The translations under genes and the position numbers were made by a program. This document shows, piece by piece, positions 22,001 to 35,900 of a stretch of 64,000 nt of DNA. This DNA comes from Paracyclopina nana (Eukaryota > Arthropoda > Copepoda > Cyclopoida > Cyclopettidae), in contig JAGUCH010000002.1 in assembly GCA_019096065.1 (NCBI GenBank), positions 9,622,501-9,686,500 on the forward strand. Direction: 5' to 3'. Positions within the stretch are counted from its first letter, which is position 1. Each line of letters starts with the position of its first letter. The notes under the pieces were generated by a model. The model did no database searches. It was not told where the DNA came from and saw only the letters and a program-made list of their open reading frames with translations.

Positions 22001-25000
22001 ATGAGGCTGGTAAAAGAGGACGAGACTTTGGTTGAGTACGTGTCGCTCTATGCGGACAGACACTGGATCCTGCACGCTTACGTTTTACCATTTGCTGCGA
22101 TTTACGCCGCTTGGTTTCAAGCATGGCTGGTCGCAGATTTCTACGGCTACTCCATGGAAGCCGGTCTCATAGCTTTGGCCTTCATTTTTTTCGTCCAAGT
22201 GCTCATTGTACTAGCTTGCCATTGGTCAGTTCATGTGATGGCGTTTGTGACGTGCAGCAGGGTGAGCAGTCCCGCAGAGGCCACCTTTGCCAAGTTTGTG
22301 CCCACGGCCAACAATGGGTCAGCGGAACTTGTCAGAATTCATAAGTCGGTTCGATCCGGAGACATTTGGTGTCTATTCCAAAAGCTCAAGTATCTCTGGA
22401 ACGATGTGGACCAGGTTTTCGCTGGACTTGAGTTTCCTGTGAATAAGCCATTGGATTTTTATCTGCAGTCAAAAGGTTTTGAAGAAGAAGCGACACTGTT
22501 GGAAACCAAACGAGTTTTCGGGGACAACAAGTAACAGTTTCTACAATTATTTCCCTAAATGCATCGCTCATTTTTAATTAATCTAGGGTGGATATGACCG
22601 TACCCGAATTTATGGAGTTGTTCAAGGAGCGAGCAACAGCACCATTTTTCGTTTTTCAAGTGTTTTGCGTTGGCTTGTGGTGCTTGGACGAGTACATTCA
22701 GTACAGCCTGTTCACTCTGTTCATGCTCGTGGTCTTTGAGTGCACGCTCGTTAACCAACAACTCAGAAACATGTCCGAGATTCGGAAAATGGGAAACAAG
22801 CCATATCTCATTCAGGTCTACAGGAATAGGCGATGGCGACCTTTGCCAAGTGACGAATTGGTTGCCGGAGATGTTGTTTCCGTCGGGAGGTCCCCCGATG
22901 ATAATTTCGTACCTTGCGACATGGTTTTGCTTCGTGGGCCATGCATCGTTGATGAGTCAATGTTGACAGGAGAGGCTGTCCCTCAAATGAAGGAACCTGT
23001 AGAGAATTTGACCCAAACCAGCGCAACTTTCGATGAACAACGTGATGGAAGGCTACATTTGCTATATGGAGGCACTAAAATTGTTCAACACACACAGCCC
23101 TCTAAAACTGGAGATGGACTCAGAGCTCCTGATAACGGATGTGTCGCGTATGTTCTACGTACGGGATTCAACACTCAGCAAGGCCAGTTGCTCCGAACCA
23201 TTTTATACGGTGTTCAACGTGTGACTGCCAACAACATCGAAACATTTTTCTTCATTCTTTTCCTTCTCTTCTTCGCTATTGCTGCTGCTTCCTATGTCTG
23301 GGTTAAGGGAACCCAAGATCCCAACAGAAATAGGTACAAGCTGTTCCTGGAGTGCACCCTTATTCTCACCTCGGTGGTGCCACCAGAGTTGCCGATTGAA
23401 TTATCCCTCGCAGTAAATACGTCCCTCCTGCAGTTGTCAAAATTAGCCGTTTATTGTACCGAACCATTCAGGATCCCATTTTGCGGCAAAGGTATGGTGA
23501 ACATCTTCTATAAAAGGATCTTTAATGAGAGCAATTTTCATTTCTAGTTGAGATATGCTGCTTTGACAAGACTGGAACTCTAACGAGTGATAGTCTGATA
23601 GTCGAGGGTGTGGCTGGTACAGATGGAAATTCAAATGTGGTGTCCATAGACAAAGCAGCTCCTGACAGCATTCAAGTCCTGGCAACTTGTCATTCCCTTG
23701 CCCAGCTTGACGATGGAATGGTGGGCGACCCCTTGGAAAAGGCCACACTGCAAGCAATTGAGTGGAACTTGACTAAAGGAGAAGCTGTCATACCTAGAAA
23801 AGGGAAGCTTCCAGCGATGAAAATCTACCATAGGCACCATTTTTCATCTAGCTTAAAGCGGATGAGTGTTGTGGCTGGCTATTCCAGCCATATGCAATCT
23901 GACCCAGTGTACATAACTACAGTCAAAGGTGCTCCAGAAACTTTAAAGCCCATGTTTAGGGCCGTGCCACAAGACTACGACAACATCTACTTGGCTCTGT
24001 CCAGAAGAGGAGCTCGAGTCCTTGCGCTTGGAATCAAAGAGCTCGGATCTATCAACCCTTCAAAGGCCAAGGATTTAACCAGAGAAGAGCTGGAATGCCA
24101 GCTGAGATTCGCTGGTTTTGTGGTCATATCTTGTCCTTTGAAGAGTGACTCTAAGTCAGTGATCAAAGAGCTCATTCAAGCCTCGCACCATGTTGTCATG
24201 ATCACTGGTGACAACCCATTGACTGCTTGCCATGTGGCTAGGGAGTTGAGGTTTAGCAAGCATAAGACCACGCTGATCTTAACTCCAGACGCAGATCAAT
24301 GGACATGGGAAAGTGTCGATCAAACAGTGAGATTTCCCTCAGAGGTTGTGCTCAAGCCAGACAAATGGTCCGAGATAATTTCCAAGTATGACATATGCCT
24401 CACTGGAGACGGATTGATGCATTTGCAGCAGGCATTCAGCGGAAAGCTTGCGTTGATACTTCCCCAAGTGAAAGTTTTTGCTAGGTTTGATCCCAAGCAA
24501 AAGGAATTCGTCATCACAAAACTAAGAGAGATCGGCTTCACAGTTCTTATGTGCGGCGACGGAACCAATGACGTTGGAGCTTTGAAGCATGCTCATGTGG
24601 GGGTTGCCATTTTGAGCAATATCCCAGGAAGTGATGAGAAAACTGTTGCGGAGGGTGAACACTCCCAAGACAGAAAACGAACAGACCCGACATCTCTGAA
24701 GCCAATTCCAAAGAAACTAGGGAAAAGGCCCAATGCAGATGCCTCCCCCACAATGCCAAAGCTAAGCAAGCAACAGCAAAAGTTGCAAGACATGATGAAA
24801 GAGTTGGAGGAACAGGAAAAGGCTGCCATTGTGAGGCTCGGAGATGCTTCGATTGCAGCTCCGTTCACGTCTAAGACGTCGTCTATCTCGTGTATCAATC
24901 ACATCATCAAGCAGGGCCGATGCACCTTGGTCACCACCTTGCAAATGTTCAAAATCCTCGCACTCAATGCTCTTATCTTAGCCTACTCGCAATCGGTTCT

Positions 25001-25787
25001 TTATTTGGAGGGGGTAAAATTCTCTGATGGGCAAGCTACCCTTCAAGGAATTTTACTGGCTGCGTGTTTTCTCTTCATTTCCAAATCAAAGCCTCTAAAA
25101 GTTTTGTCCAAGCAGAGGCCGTTGCCCAACATCTTTAATATGTATACAATATTCACGGTCCTCTCACAATTTGGCGTGCATTTTGGATGTCTATACTTCT
25201 TGGTAGAGCAAGCCATGTTGGCAAATCCTAGGTAGGTGTCCGCTATGATTTACGCCTGAATTTCTAACCTAAAATCTGTTATTTTGTAGAAGTCCAGATG
25301 AGCCTTTCCCTGACTTGGAGAAGGAGTTCGAGCCCAACTTATTAAACAGCACTGTCTACATGATTTCAATGACTCTTCAGCTGGCAACATTTGCTATCAA
25401 CTACAGAGTAAAGCCAACTTGAGCCCATATGTATATTCGTATGCTTAACAAGTATGCTTTTTAGGGTCATCCCTTCATGGAGTCTTTACGTGAGAACAGG
25501 TCTCTATTGTACAGCCTATTAGCAACAGGGTCCTTTATCCTGCTGCTAGGCCTGGGCTGGCTGCCTGAAGTGTCCGAGCAATTTGGAATTGTGGATTTTC
25601 CACCTGAGGTATTCAGTCCAATCTCTCCTTTCTTGTGATAATAATGCTAACACCTCTTTCCTTCCAGTACCGACAGATGCTCCTACGTGTTCTGGCAATT
25701 GACGTTTTCTTGTCCCTCATACTTGATAGGCTGTGTATGTTCTTGTTCGGCGAAGGCAGCCTACGCTCCACTGCCAATGCATTTTAG
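22001..25787 (+). CDS. ATP13A1: P5A-type ATPase (ER transmembrane-helix dislocase)
   Basis: Six exons: 22001-22530, 22587-23491, 23548-25231, 25290-25407, 25465-25608, 25668-25787; 1,166 residues (human 1,204). Phases agree at every join. Motifs: '[12 protein letters not shown]' (actuator TGE), 'PPELPIELS' in the ion-channel helix typical of P5A pumps, phosphorylated Asp in CFDKTGTLT (D485), '[10 protein letters not shown]', and '[12 protein letters not shown]'. N-terminal hydrophobic pairs and six C-terminal spans are visible, the last pair in exons 5-6. P5A ATPases in the ER membrane pull out mis-inserted moderately hydrophobic helices. It starts 179 bases after CSN6. The C-terminus lacks an obvious KKxx retrieval motif. 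Confidence 0.95.
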
Positions 25788-25956
25788 TGTCATTATGAAT
25801 TGAATATGTGTTCAGTTCCACCTTTAATTGCATATAAATTATTTGCACGTTCGGCTGTTTCTTGAATAGGCACTTATTGATCTGGTAGCTCTGGCTTTGT
25901 TATGATTTTCTCGTCAAATTGTTGAGAGCCTTGTAGAGAGGAGTGTCAACACAAAC

Positions 25957-28900
25957 ATGGATCTGAATTTGAAGCTGGGCTTGGCCAACAAAAGCCTGGC
26001 TTTTACCAGTTTCGTAGCTTGTCAGCATCCTGCCGAGTCCTGTGGCCACAACGGCCTCCCTTTGACTCCAAACTCAATCGGCATTCTTGGACAAGCTGAA
26101 ACGTTAAAATCCCTTGAACACGAACATCTTTGCACTTATTTGGACTTTAAAAGAGGCAGACATGAGCGGATCATTTCTGTATCTGAGTTCTACAGCAAAA
26201 GCTTAAAAGATTACAAATGTGATAATGATGAAGAACTACTTGATTTGGCAGCGCAAACTTTACTAGCGCTTGATTACCTCAATGAATTTGGCATTGTCGT
26301 GGTTAACCTAAGCTCGGCCAATATTCTATTGGGTGAATGTGGACAGGTTAAGCTATTTAATTATGGAATGGGACATATGACCAATTATGGAATTTTGGTC
26401 AGTTTTCCCCTGTTTGATCCAAGGACTACTGCTCCGGAGGTTCTTATGAACGGTCCGTTGAATGATCCGTCAGCGCAAATTAGTGATGACCAAGGAGAGG
26501 AAAACATTGACTCAATCTCTCATATCTCGTCTGCACCCAAGCCCCCATATGACGCCTCATGCTCCATATGGTCACTGGGCATGATCATTTTTGCAAAAGC
26601 AGTGGGCATGACTTCAGAGTTGGACTTTTGGTCAACTTTGAGCGTATCACAAGTCTTGAGAAGAGTCATCAGTCTTACGTCAAGTCAAGACGTGCTTGGT
26701 CGACTTGGACGTGAATTTTTCTGTGAAGACCGCATTGCTGCATTTTCAGAGCCCCTCACCAGACTTCTGAAAATGTGTCTCAATCCATCGCCGGAAATGA
26801 GAGCAAGTCCTCGTAAACTGCTAGAAACGCTCAGCCATAAAGGGCCATTTTTGTACGAAGTTCGCACTTTTCCCACTTTGAAGCTCAGGTGTGCAGATTT
26901 AGAAATACCTAGTGATAAAATCCTTGCCGAACAAGAAGCTGAAAGCCCTTTGGACGCCCTAACGTTGCAAGAAATCTACTATTTATGGGTGCTGGCAGGA
27001 GGCGACGTTGTTGGAGAGCTTCGACGTCATGGACTACTTGTGTCCTTACCTCCCATATTAGCCTTGCCTAAAGTTCTTTTGAATGAAGGGCACCCTTTGG
27101 GGCAACTAAAAGAACGTTGCACTCTGTATGATCCCAAAGTGATGGTTTTACCAATGCATCAGCTGGAAACATGTCTCAAAGATTTGACCCCCTTAGATGC
27201 TTATCCTCTTTTGCTCGGTAGCAAAAATAGCAAAACGATCGTCGGCGAAGATGGAGACAATGATGACACTGCTGGTTTACCTCTAATCATCAAAGAGAGA
27301 GATGTCAAGTATCAATTTAGGAGAATAGTGCTCTACAGGAGGTTATTGCAAGCCTATCCCCTCACAAAAACCATAATTTGGAAAGAGGCAAGAAGTGACA
27401 CCCTTCCATTGTATCGAGCTTTGATATGGGCCGCCTTGCTTGGCATAGATCATGACGTGAAAAATGAATACGAATCAATTGACAAGGAGGCTTGGACTCC
27501 CACAGACCGCCAAATTGAAGTTGACATCCCTAGATGCCATCAGGTAAGAACTTTCGTTAGGCTCATTTTGGTTGTCACCAATCTTTAAAAAAGGTTTTTA
27601 ATCATAATGGTAGTATTTGATATAAAAATAACATGTTTCAGTCTTGTCGGTACCCGGCATTACAATTGAAGCTCATTGGCAAGGAATCATTTTTAAAACT
27701 TGCATAGCGTTACATAAGATAGTAATCTTTGAAATAAAATATAGCTTTTTAAAATTAGATAGGCCTCTTAAAATGAGTTATGCTCTGTTACAATTGAATA
27801 AGTTTTATGTAAAGTAAGTAAGAGCCTTAAAACTGTTTGTATTTCTTTTTAACTGAGCGGAAAAATATCTTTCAATTTGAAATATTAGGAATATTTGCTG
27901 ATTTATGGAACACATCCAAGCTTTTCAATTAATATATAGACAAGAAAAATAATGTTTTCTCGATGAAATCAGTACGATAAAAGAGTTATTTTTAAAGCCA
28001 AAGCTTCATGATTTCCATTGGATAATGGTAGCCCTACTTCTGAACATTTTGAAGCAAAAAGTCGCTCAAAAGTTTTAAGAAATCTACTTTACAAGGCTTG
28101 CAGTCTAAAATCTGGTAGAATTGTCTAGAAAGGTTAATTTTTGCTAAACTAGATTACCTTATTCAAATCTAAATGACCACATTATAAGCCTATTTCAAGT
28201 TAGATAAGCTCCATGTGAAAAAGTAGCCAAAAAAGGCTACCTTTTCCAAACGCAAATAATTTCGTCAGAAGAAAGGTGGTCTCTGTTTCAATACCTTTTC
28301 CAAACGCAAATAATTTCGTCAGAAGAAAGGTGGTCTCTGTTTCAATTGTGTGATCTTATTTTTACTCAATGAACTTAACAAAAAAGGGATTATTTTATCA
28401 AAAATTAGCTAAAAAGTTAATTTTTCCACCTTTAAAAAAGCCCACCTTGATGTATTGCTAGCAGGTATGAAGTTTTATTGCTAAATGCTCTTTAACTTTT
28501 TTGTAGTACAACAATCTGTTGGCTTCTTCAGAGGGCCATCGTAAATTCAAGAGAATTCTGAAAGCGTGGGTGGCCACGAACCCGCAATATGTGTACTGGC
28601 AAGGTCTGGACTCCTTATGTGCCCCATTTTTATTCTTGAACTTCAATGACGAGGCTCTTGCGTTTGCCTGTCTATCAGCATTTATTCCAAAGTAAGCTAA
28701 AAAAAATTCAGTTGTCGTCACTTTTAGCCTTTGATTAATTTTGTTTTCCAAGGTATTTACATGGCATGTTTCGTAAAGATAATGCAGCCGTGATTCAAGA
28801 GTATTTGGCCAAATTCAGCCATCTTCAAGCATTCCACGAACCTGAGCTGTACAATCATTTGGATGGGATTGGCTTTATTCCCGAACTTTACGCCATCCCA

Positions 28901-29674
28901 TGGGTACTGACAATGTTCGCTCATGTCTTCCCACTACACAATATTTTTCATCTGTGGGATAAATTGCTGCTGGGCAACGAGTCATTTCCACTGTGTGTGG
29001 CTTTGGCGATTTTGCAGCAACTGAAGGCCAAGCTACTGGAATCCGAGTTCAACGATTGCATTCTTCTCTTTAGTGATCTACCTGCCATTGATATTGAACA
29101 ATGTGTCAATGATTCTATCCGAATTTTTTGCTCGACTCCGAAAAGCCTCACCTATAGAAAGTATGGCTCTGCAAGCAAAAAACGATCCGACTTCGAGTTT
29201 GGTGCTGACCTGTCTATGGACAACATTACCCTGGAAATACAGAAAATGGATAAGGTGCCCCGGCTCAGTGGAGAGGAACTACTTTCCTTGCTTGGGCTCA
29301 AACCATTATTGGACGAATCGCTGAACAATAGTAGCAGCTTCAGCTCGACCCATACCAAGCCCAAGGCTGTGGCAATAGACGTAAGGCCAAAAGCGGAATT
29401 TAAGATGGGAGCACTGCCCGATAGCATCAACATTCCCATGAATGGAGCTTTTAATGAGGAGGGAGGCTTGCTTGTTCACTGTGAAGCCCTACACAATGCC
29501 AAGCTAAAGAAAAAGTCGAAAATCGTTTGCGTCGTGGGATCAAGCAACAATGACGACGCGCGGCTATTTGCCGAAAATCTTCTTAAGCTAAATCACAATC
29601 GGATATGCTATCTTCATGGCGGCCTCGAAGTGTTCCGCACACTTAGTGGGATTCTCTGTGTGCCTGACACTTAG
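25957..29674 (+). CDS. TBCK: TBC domain-containing protein kinase-like (TBCK)
   Basis: Exons 25957-27543, 28507-28691, 28753-29674; 897 residues (human 893). N-terminal pseudokinase: the catalytic HRD loop reads '[11 protein letters not shown]' and DFG reads 'NYG', so it should not phosphorylate. The middle is a TBC Rab-GAP-like domain: '[17 protein letters not shown]', '[17 protein letters not shown]', '[28 protein letters not shown]' region (split over exons 1-3). The C-terminal rhodanese domain has '[19 protein letters not shown]', but no active-site cysteine loop is evident. TBCK is part of the FERRY early-endosome mRNA-transport complex and affects mTOR signalling. It begins 169 bases after ATP13A1 and converges on dystrophin with 250 bases between stops. 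AATAAA at 29756. Confidence 0.93.
27544..28506 (+). other. TBCK intron 1 (963 bases)
   Basis: Donor gtaaga, acceptor ttttttgtag. AT-rich, with a perfect 54-bp tandem duplication. No nested gene seen. Confidence 0.75.
28238..28345 (+). repeat. Perfect 54-bp tandem duplication
   Basis: 28238-28291 and 28292-28345 are identical by eye, beginning TACCTTTTCCAAACGC. Identity of an intronic, non-coding repeat points to a very recent event or an assembly artefact. Confidence 0.85.
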
Positions 29675-29755
29675 GGAGTTACAACTGCTACATGATAACT
29701 TGCACTTGTATTTTATACTACTATCATAGTCATTTACATAATTGTGATTCTTTTA

Positions 29756-29761
29756 AATAAA
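29756..29761 (+). terminator. TBCK poly(A) signal
   Basis: AATAAA 82 bases past the TBCK stop. Confidence 0.6.
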
Positions 29762-29924
29762 ATAGCAGTAGTAAAAGCTGGTTGTTAGAAATTTCGAGGT
29801 TGTTACACTGATTGACATGGGTTACGTTAATAATCACAAATTGGTACGTGTTAGGAGTTGAAATATAGCCTCGGGTTGAATGAAGATTTTCATAGTCTAG
29901 CTGCTTGGTCCCTTCAACCATTTG

Positions 29925-32900
29925 TTACTCGCTGTCTTCGGGAGCTTGCGTTTCGTGTGCACTGAGATCGAGGCTGCTTTGACTACCGACTCTAGCCTCA
30001 TCTTCTCCATCATCTTCGTCGTCTGTAGGGCCTATAGAATTATGAGGACTTAAAAATTGTCATGCGAAATGAGAGAAAAAAATACCTGAAAGCAGGTCTC
30101 GAGACGAGCTTAGGGGAGGAGGCAGTCTTGTGGGTTGCTTCATTTGAGAATCATCTGCATAATTTTTAACTCGGTTAAAACTAGGATTGTGGCGCATCTA
30201 AAGTGACTTACCATTTCGTGTGGGAGATTGCACGTTTAGATCTTGAGCAACAATTGACTTCGACTGAAGAGTTCCAAACTGGCCTCCACTTCCTTCGTGA
30301 ATATCGTCGTGGCGAACAAGTTGACGGAGCCTTTGCAATTGCAGCTCGAGCTGCCCATTGTGGTCCATAAGAATCTTCATTCTTGTCTCCATACGAGACG
30401 TTTGCTGGCGCAGCTGTTTGGTTTGCTCCTCTATGTCATCTTCAGGCGGAGATTCGATCGTGATTTCTGGATTTGTGCTCGTGACATGCTTGGTTAAATC
30501 GCGATATTCGGCCATCAAGGCTCTCCTCTCGCTTTCCAAATCCTTGATGCTCGCTTCTATGTCCATAGGATGTTCGTCATCGTTTTCTTGCCCGGTTCGC
30601 TGGTGCAACATTTGGCAGTATTCCGCAATCAAATTGTGCTCGTCCACCTTTTCGACTTGGCTGCCATTGTTCAAGTTGGCATTGTTGACTTCGAGAGTGT
30701 TATTCTGAGAGCTGACCTCACTCGCGCGAGAGTTGAGAGACATATTTGGTGAAATTGTCGGCGAAAATTCGTTGCCATCAGTCAATGAGGCCACTGGGAG
30801 GTAGCCAAGCTTTTCTTGCTTCTTTTTGAAGTATTTTTTCGTCCGGAAGGAGTTTCGAATGGCTTGGCCAATAATTTTCATGTTGGCTGAACGCCCAGTG
30901 GAAGTGCAAAATTCTCGCATTGGATGGTCGGCCTTGTGGCCTTTGGCAGTGAGACCAAGGAAGAAGCAGTTGTGGCAGAGATCAAAGTTAAAGCATTTAA
31001 GGCAGTTGTAGCGGAATCCAACGATAGGGAAAATTTTGCAGACTTTGCACTTTGTGTTATGGGTCGCTGTTTCTGCGGCACTCAATCTGTGCAAAACTGG
31101 AAGCCACACCACCGTCTGGGGCTCTCTCTGCAGCCATTTCAGAAACTGCTTGCAGTCCAAAGAGTCCACTGTGGGCACTTTGTTGGTCGCAAACGACGAA
31201 AAACAGCTACGAACAGAGGGCTCAATGTCTGATCCACCGAAAGCTGCGACTTCAGCGTGAAACTTTGGTATTTGAATGGCATCGAAGAGCAGCAAAGCCA
31301 ATTGTCTGGGCGTCAGCTTGTCACCACTCGACACGAAATTGTACAGCTGGATATACTTTTCAGTTAGGGGGCCTCGACACAAGAGCAGAATTCCAATCTT
31401 GAAAGACAACACTCGGATTTGGCCTCCAGAGCGAGCAGGGTCGTAGACATTGAGAAGCCAGTTGAGGCACAGCTCCACACACATGGGTACATCCACTTCT
31501 TCGGGCTCTTCCTCGTGCACTGCTTCGTAGATGGACGTGAGAACGACCACCATTTGAGGCACTTTTATGAAGCTGTCATGCCTGTCGGCCGTCAAGCCAT
31601 GCTCCTCAAAACCAAACAGGGCAGACTTGATGTCCAAGAGGTCTAGGCAGAGTTTTTGCTGAACCTTCCTCAGCTTCAAAGCCATTCTATAAACGCTGTA
31701 CTTGACAGTGTTCATCTCGAGGAGCGAGGCCATGAGGTCGGTAAACTCGGGATGGTCCCACTGCGTCCTCTGCTCTTGGTGATTGATGTAGTAGGGAATA
31801 CCCTCTTCCACGGACCGTTCCCATCCACTTGGAAGACAAGTACTGAGGAAATCTTGATCGTTTGCTGGATCCAAAGTAGACACTGGCCGACTACTACTCT
31901 TTTTCGGCGAATTTTCCATTGGCCGCAAGGAATGTGCGATTCTCAGACGCCTTGATAGCTCCTCCAACTCTCGTCGATTTGATTGAGAAAGTTGAAGAAT
32001 GCTATTCGCTCGATTTAAGAGGTCTTGATGAAGGCTTTCAGCCTTGGCAAAATCGTTGTCAATCGTGATGGCAGCATCTTCTAATCCTACATGAGATAGC
32101 TCACTTTCTATTTGCAGCAAGCTAGAAGAAAAGCAAAACATTTTGTTATTAATTTGCAGGGTGGTGATTTCGGTATAATCGGAACTTACAGCTTATTCAG
32201 CTCTTTGGCTTTGTCCTCGAGAAGTTTTACACTTTCCATCATCCTATTGACATCGTCGTACCACTCATCAGACCTGTCCATAAGTTGCCTCCATTCGAAC
32301 TCAAGGCTCTTCAAGCAATCTCTGAAATCAGGCTTGGCTTCCTTCTTGTCGCAATAGGATTTCCCAGAGGCAATACTGGCTTGAATTAGCTGGCCTCTTT
32401 CGCTCAATTGATGCCTACATTGAACGTACATAATAAAAAATACTAGACTATTATCAAAATCTTACAAAACGCATACCTGAAGCCGACGTGCTCCTCAAAT
32501 TGCCTTCGCAGACCTTTGACGTCTCCGTCCAAGGACAATGAGGCCAATTCTCTCTTTTTCCTCAACACCCAGTCCATATGGTCTCTTAAATTGGCATGGA
32601 CAATGGAAATATGCGCGACTGAATCCCCGCCATTTCTCGTGGCAGGTCGCGGACGCAAATTCATATTGATGTCCAGCATTTTGTTTTGCAGATCTTTCCA
32701 CCGTGAACTCATTTCCGTCAGCTTTTGACCAAGCATCGTTTTCTCTTCATTCGCCATTTTGCCCAATAAGGCATTTCCAGTGGCGGACAGAGCGGTAAAA
32801 ACTCGGTCCTTATCATGAATTTCAAGCTGGAATAAAAAAGGTTCTCATTAGCCAAAGGAGATGGGAGGCGTCACGAGAAGGTGTGAAAAATTGCACCTGT

Positions 32901-35900
32901 GTGTATCTTGATCAAAATAAACGAAAAATAGTTCTCACACACGATCGTGTGAAAAGATTGTTCCTTAACTGAAAAAACATCTTTTAAAGCGGTCGCAAGA
33001 AACACGGAAACACAAAAATACGGACAGTGCGGCATTGAACTATTATCGACGCACATCACACCATTAATTAAAATCGCACATCACTGCGATTCTGTGGAAT
33101 CATAAATCAAATAACACGGACAGAATGATAAGCAGATTCTACAAAAAGGATAGCATCAGATACTTTTGGAAATATGCCTATGTTTTCATAATTTAGTAGT
33201 TAACTCCGATTTACTATTCGAAAAATTCAGCGCCCTCATTTTTCATATTGTTAATGCCTAAACCATGTTACTAAAAGTTTGTATAAACTAAAGACCCGAG
33301 ATGAAGTAAGAGCGACATGTCATTTTCTTGGTGCAAAAGTACAAGCCACCAAAAGAACAAGCTTTCCTGTGAGTTTGCCAATATACTCATTGTTTTGTAG
33401 GCTTAAAATGCTGCTTCAATAGCTTACACTCAGAAAATATATCGCAGGATGAAGCAATGATTTCGTTTCAACAAATATGTTTAACATGAGATGAGCCTAA
33501 CAAAAACTGCCTTGAATCTCAAGACCAAAAAAGTCAACAAAATTCCAACTTCTGATTGGCCATCGCAAATTTGCACCTGATTATGATTGGTCCAATAATG
33601 TCATGCCGCTCTTACATCATCTAGCGTTTTTAGTAAAAACATTAGAATATAGTGCAACACTGGCCTGGCTGAAGTCACCCGTGGCCACTGCCAAAAACTT
33701 TTATGCTGTGTTCATCTTTAATGGAAATTTTTTTTCTTCCGTTAAATTGCGTTTTACTTAAGCCATCTATTTTAGTACTACTCATTTTTACTCACTTTTG
33801 ATAACTTTAAGTAAACCACTTTTCCCACCTCTTTTGGTCACATGAGTTTGAAGTGTTTTGATTAATTAGAAGTACGAAAACTTAGGCATTTCATTTAAGG
33901 CTGCCGTAAGATTCTAAGGAAACGAGGCATAGATGAACACCCCATTACATCTTGTGGGGGCTGCTTCAATTTCAATTCAATAAATATTGCATTTCTGTGT
34001 TTTTATAATTATGAGCTCCAGTCTGTGTCCGTATTATTTGAATTCTAATTTCACGGAATTGTAAGAAGGTGTGATTTTATTTACAGGGGTCAAATGAGGT
34101 CATGCCCGTGTTTTTGTGTTTCTGTGCGGACGTGCTTTTAGAGGACCTCTTTTAAAGCAACAACAAAAATAGAAGCTACTAAAAATATTGCAGCTACGGA
34201 CCCCACAAATTAAGAGAAAAACCGCAGCTAATCTTTTTGACCAAGACAGGTAATTTCATCCGAAAATAATATTGTTACCTTGATGTCTTCAAACTTCTGT
34301 GTCAAAGCAAGATTAGGCGAGCTATCAATTTCTTCCTCAAGCTGCTCCACTGCAGATTCGATGTCAAAGAGCCAGTCAAAGAATCTCTCGACACTTCGGT
34401 CATAGCTAGCAAAGGAATTCTGGACAGCCTGCACTTCGTTTCTTCGCTTGGTGAATTCCCCGATCAAGCTTTTGTGCTTTTCTTCGACGCGAGTGCGAGC
34501 CATTTTGATGTGCTCCGTGTCATCTCTGGCATACACGTGGTTCATCCGCTCGCACACCTGCATGAACAACTTGATGTGATGGTCATACTTGGACAGCTCT
34601 TTTAAAGCGTCCATGGTGCACTGATGCTGATGCTCCAAGACATCCAGCGTCTGACCAAGTGGATAGGTCGACTGCAAAATGCCGTCCAGTCTGGCCAGCC
34701 AAGAGTCGATTTCGTTCAGTTTTCTGGCAAATTGCTCACTATCAGAGGCCATGGCAGTGCACTCACTCTTGCGCGACAAAACTCTGTGCTTTGTGATATC
34801 GAGTTGATCACGAAGAACACCTACCCTGGAGAGGAGTAAGGGAGGCACTACAGCAATGTTTGAAGCAGATCTTCCGCCTTTTCCAGGACTAACAAGATTA
34901 TCCAGATACTCCCTCTTGGCCTCGAGTCTTCTCATCACCTGCTGTTGGTGATCTACGGTGCAACGAATCGTCGCGGGATCGTGAACAGGTAAGCTCAACT
35001 GGGTGGACTCCTCCAGCATCTGTTGCAGTTCCCTTTCAACTCGAGCCGCCAATTCGTCAACATCGTCGACGTGGCCTTCATCCGACAGAAAGCTGCTCTG
35101 GCTGCAGGTGGTGGGAGACACGCATGACTCACTCGTCACAGAGCACGGGGAATGGGGTGAGGTGACTGACGCAGAATTGGGCTGAGACGATGAGGTGTGA
35201 AGCGGTTCTTTAGCAACTGCGTGGCTAATCGCACTTTCACCGGCCGCCAAGTGACGCACTTCACCTGAGAGGCGAATCCACTCGGTTTTCAAATGCGTCA
35301 ACTTCGCACTTGTCTGGGGGTCAACATCAAACTGGTTATTCGAGACCTCGCGCTCAAGCCCGCCGTACTCATTTAAGACTCGATTCACGTCATATTGAAT
35401 GTTGGCCACGGACAAGTGGAGGGACTTGAATGCCCCCTGCTGTTTCACCGGGTCATGCTCGGACTGCGCCTTTTTGAGGCTTGCCTGGAGCGAGGCGATG
35501 CTATCACTGACGCTGGCACAATTACTCATGAGAGACTCGAGCCGTTTCTCCTTTTCCTTGAGCACCTCAATTCGCCGAGGTATGGTCACGGCCAACCTCT
35601 CGACGGTGGTGCGAGCTTTCAGAAAAGACGCATCCTTGTTCTGATCCATGCTCAGTCGTCTGCATAGCTCACTGCGCAAATCTGCAATTGAGTTTTGAGT
35701 ATCTGTCAGCTTCTGTATGGTGCCGCGCATGGCCTCGAGATCACTCGTGTTGACACTTCTGCTCAAAAGAAGAGACATGCTGTCCACCTTTTCGCACAAA
35801 TTAGAAGCTGCCTGGCGATCCTGAGTCAAAGCACCCAGGACACTTTTCCACCTCCGCAAAATCCCGTCAACCTGGCCTTGCAGAATCATGGCTTCGTGGG

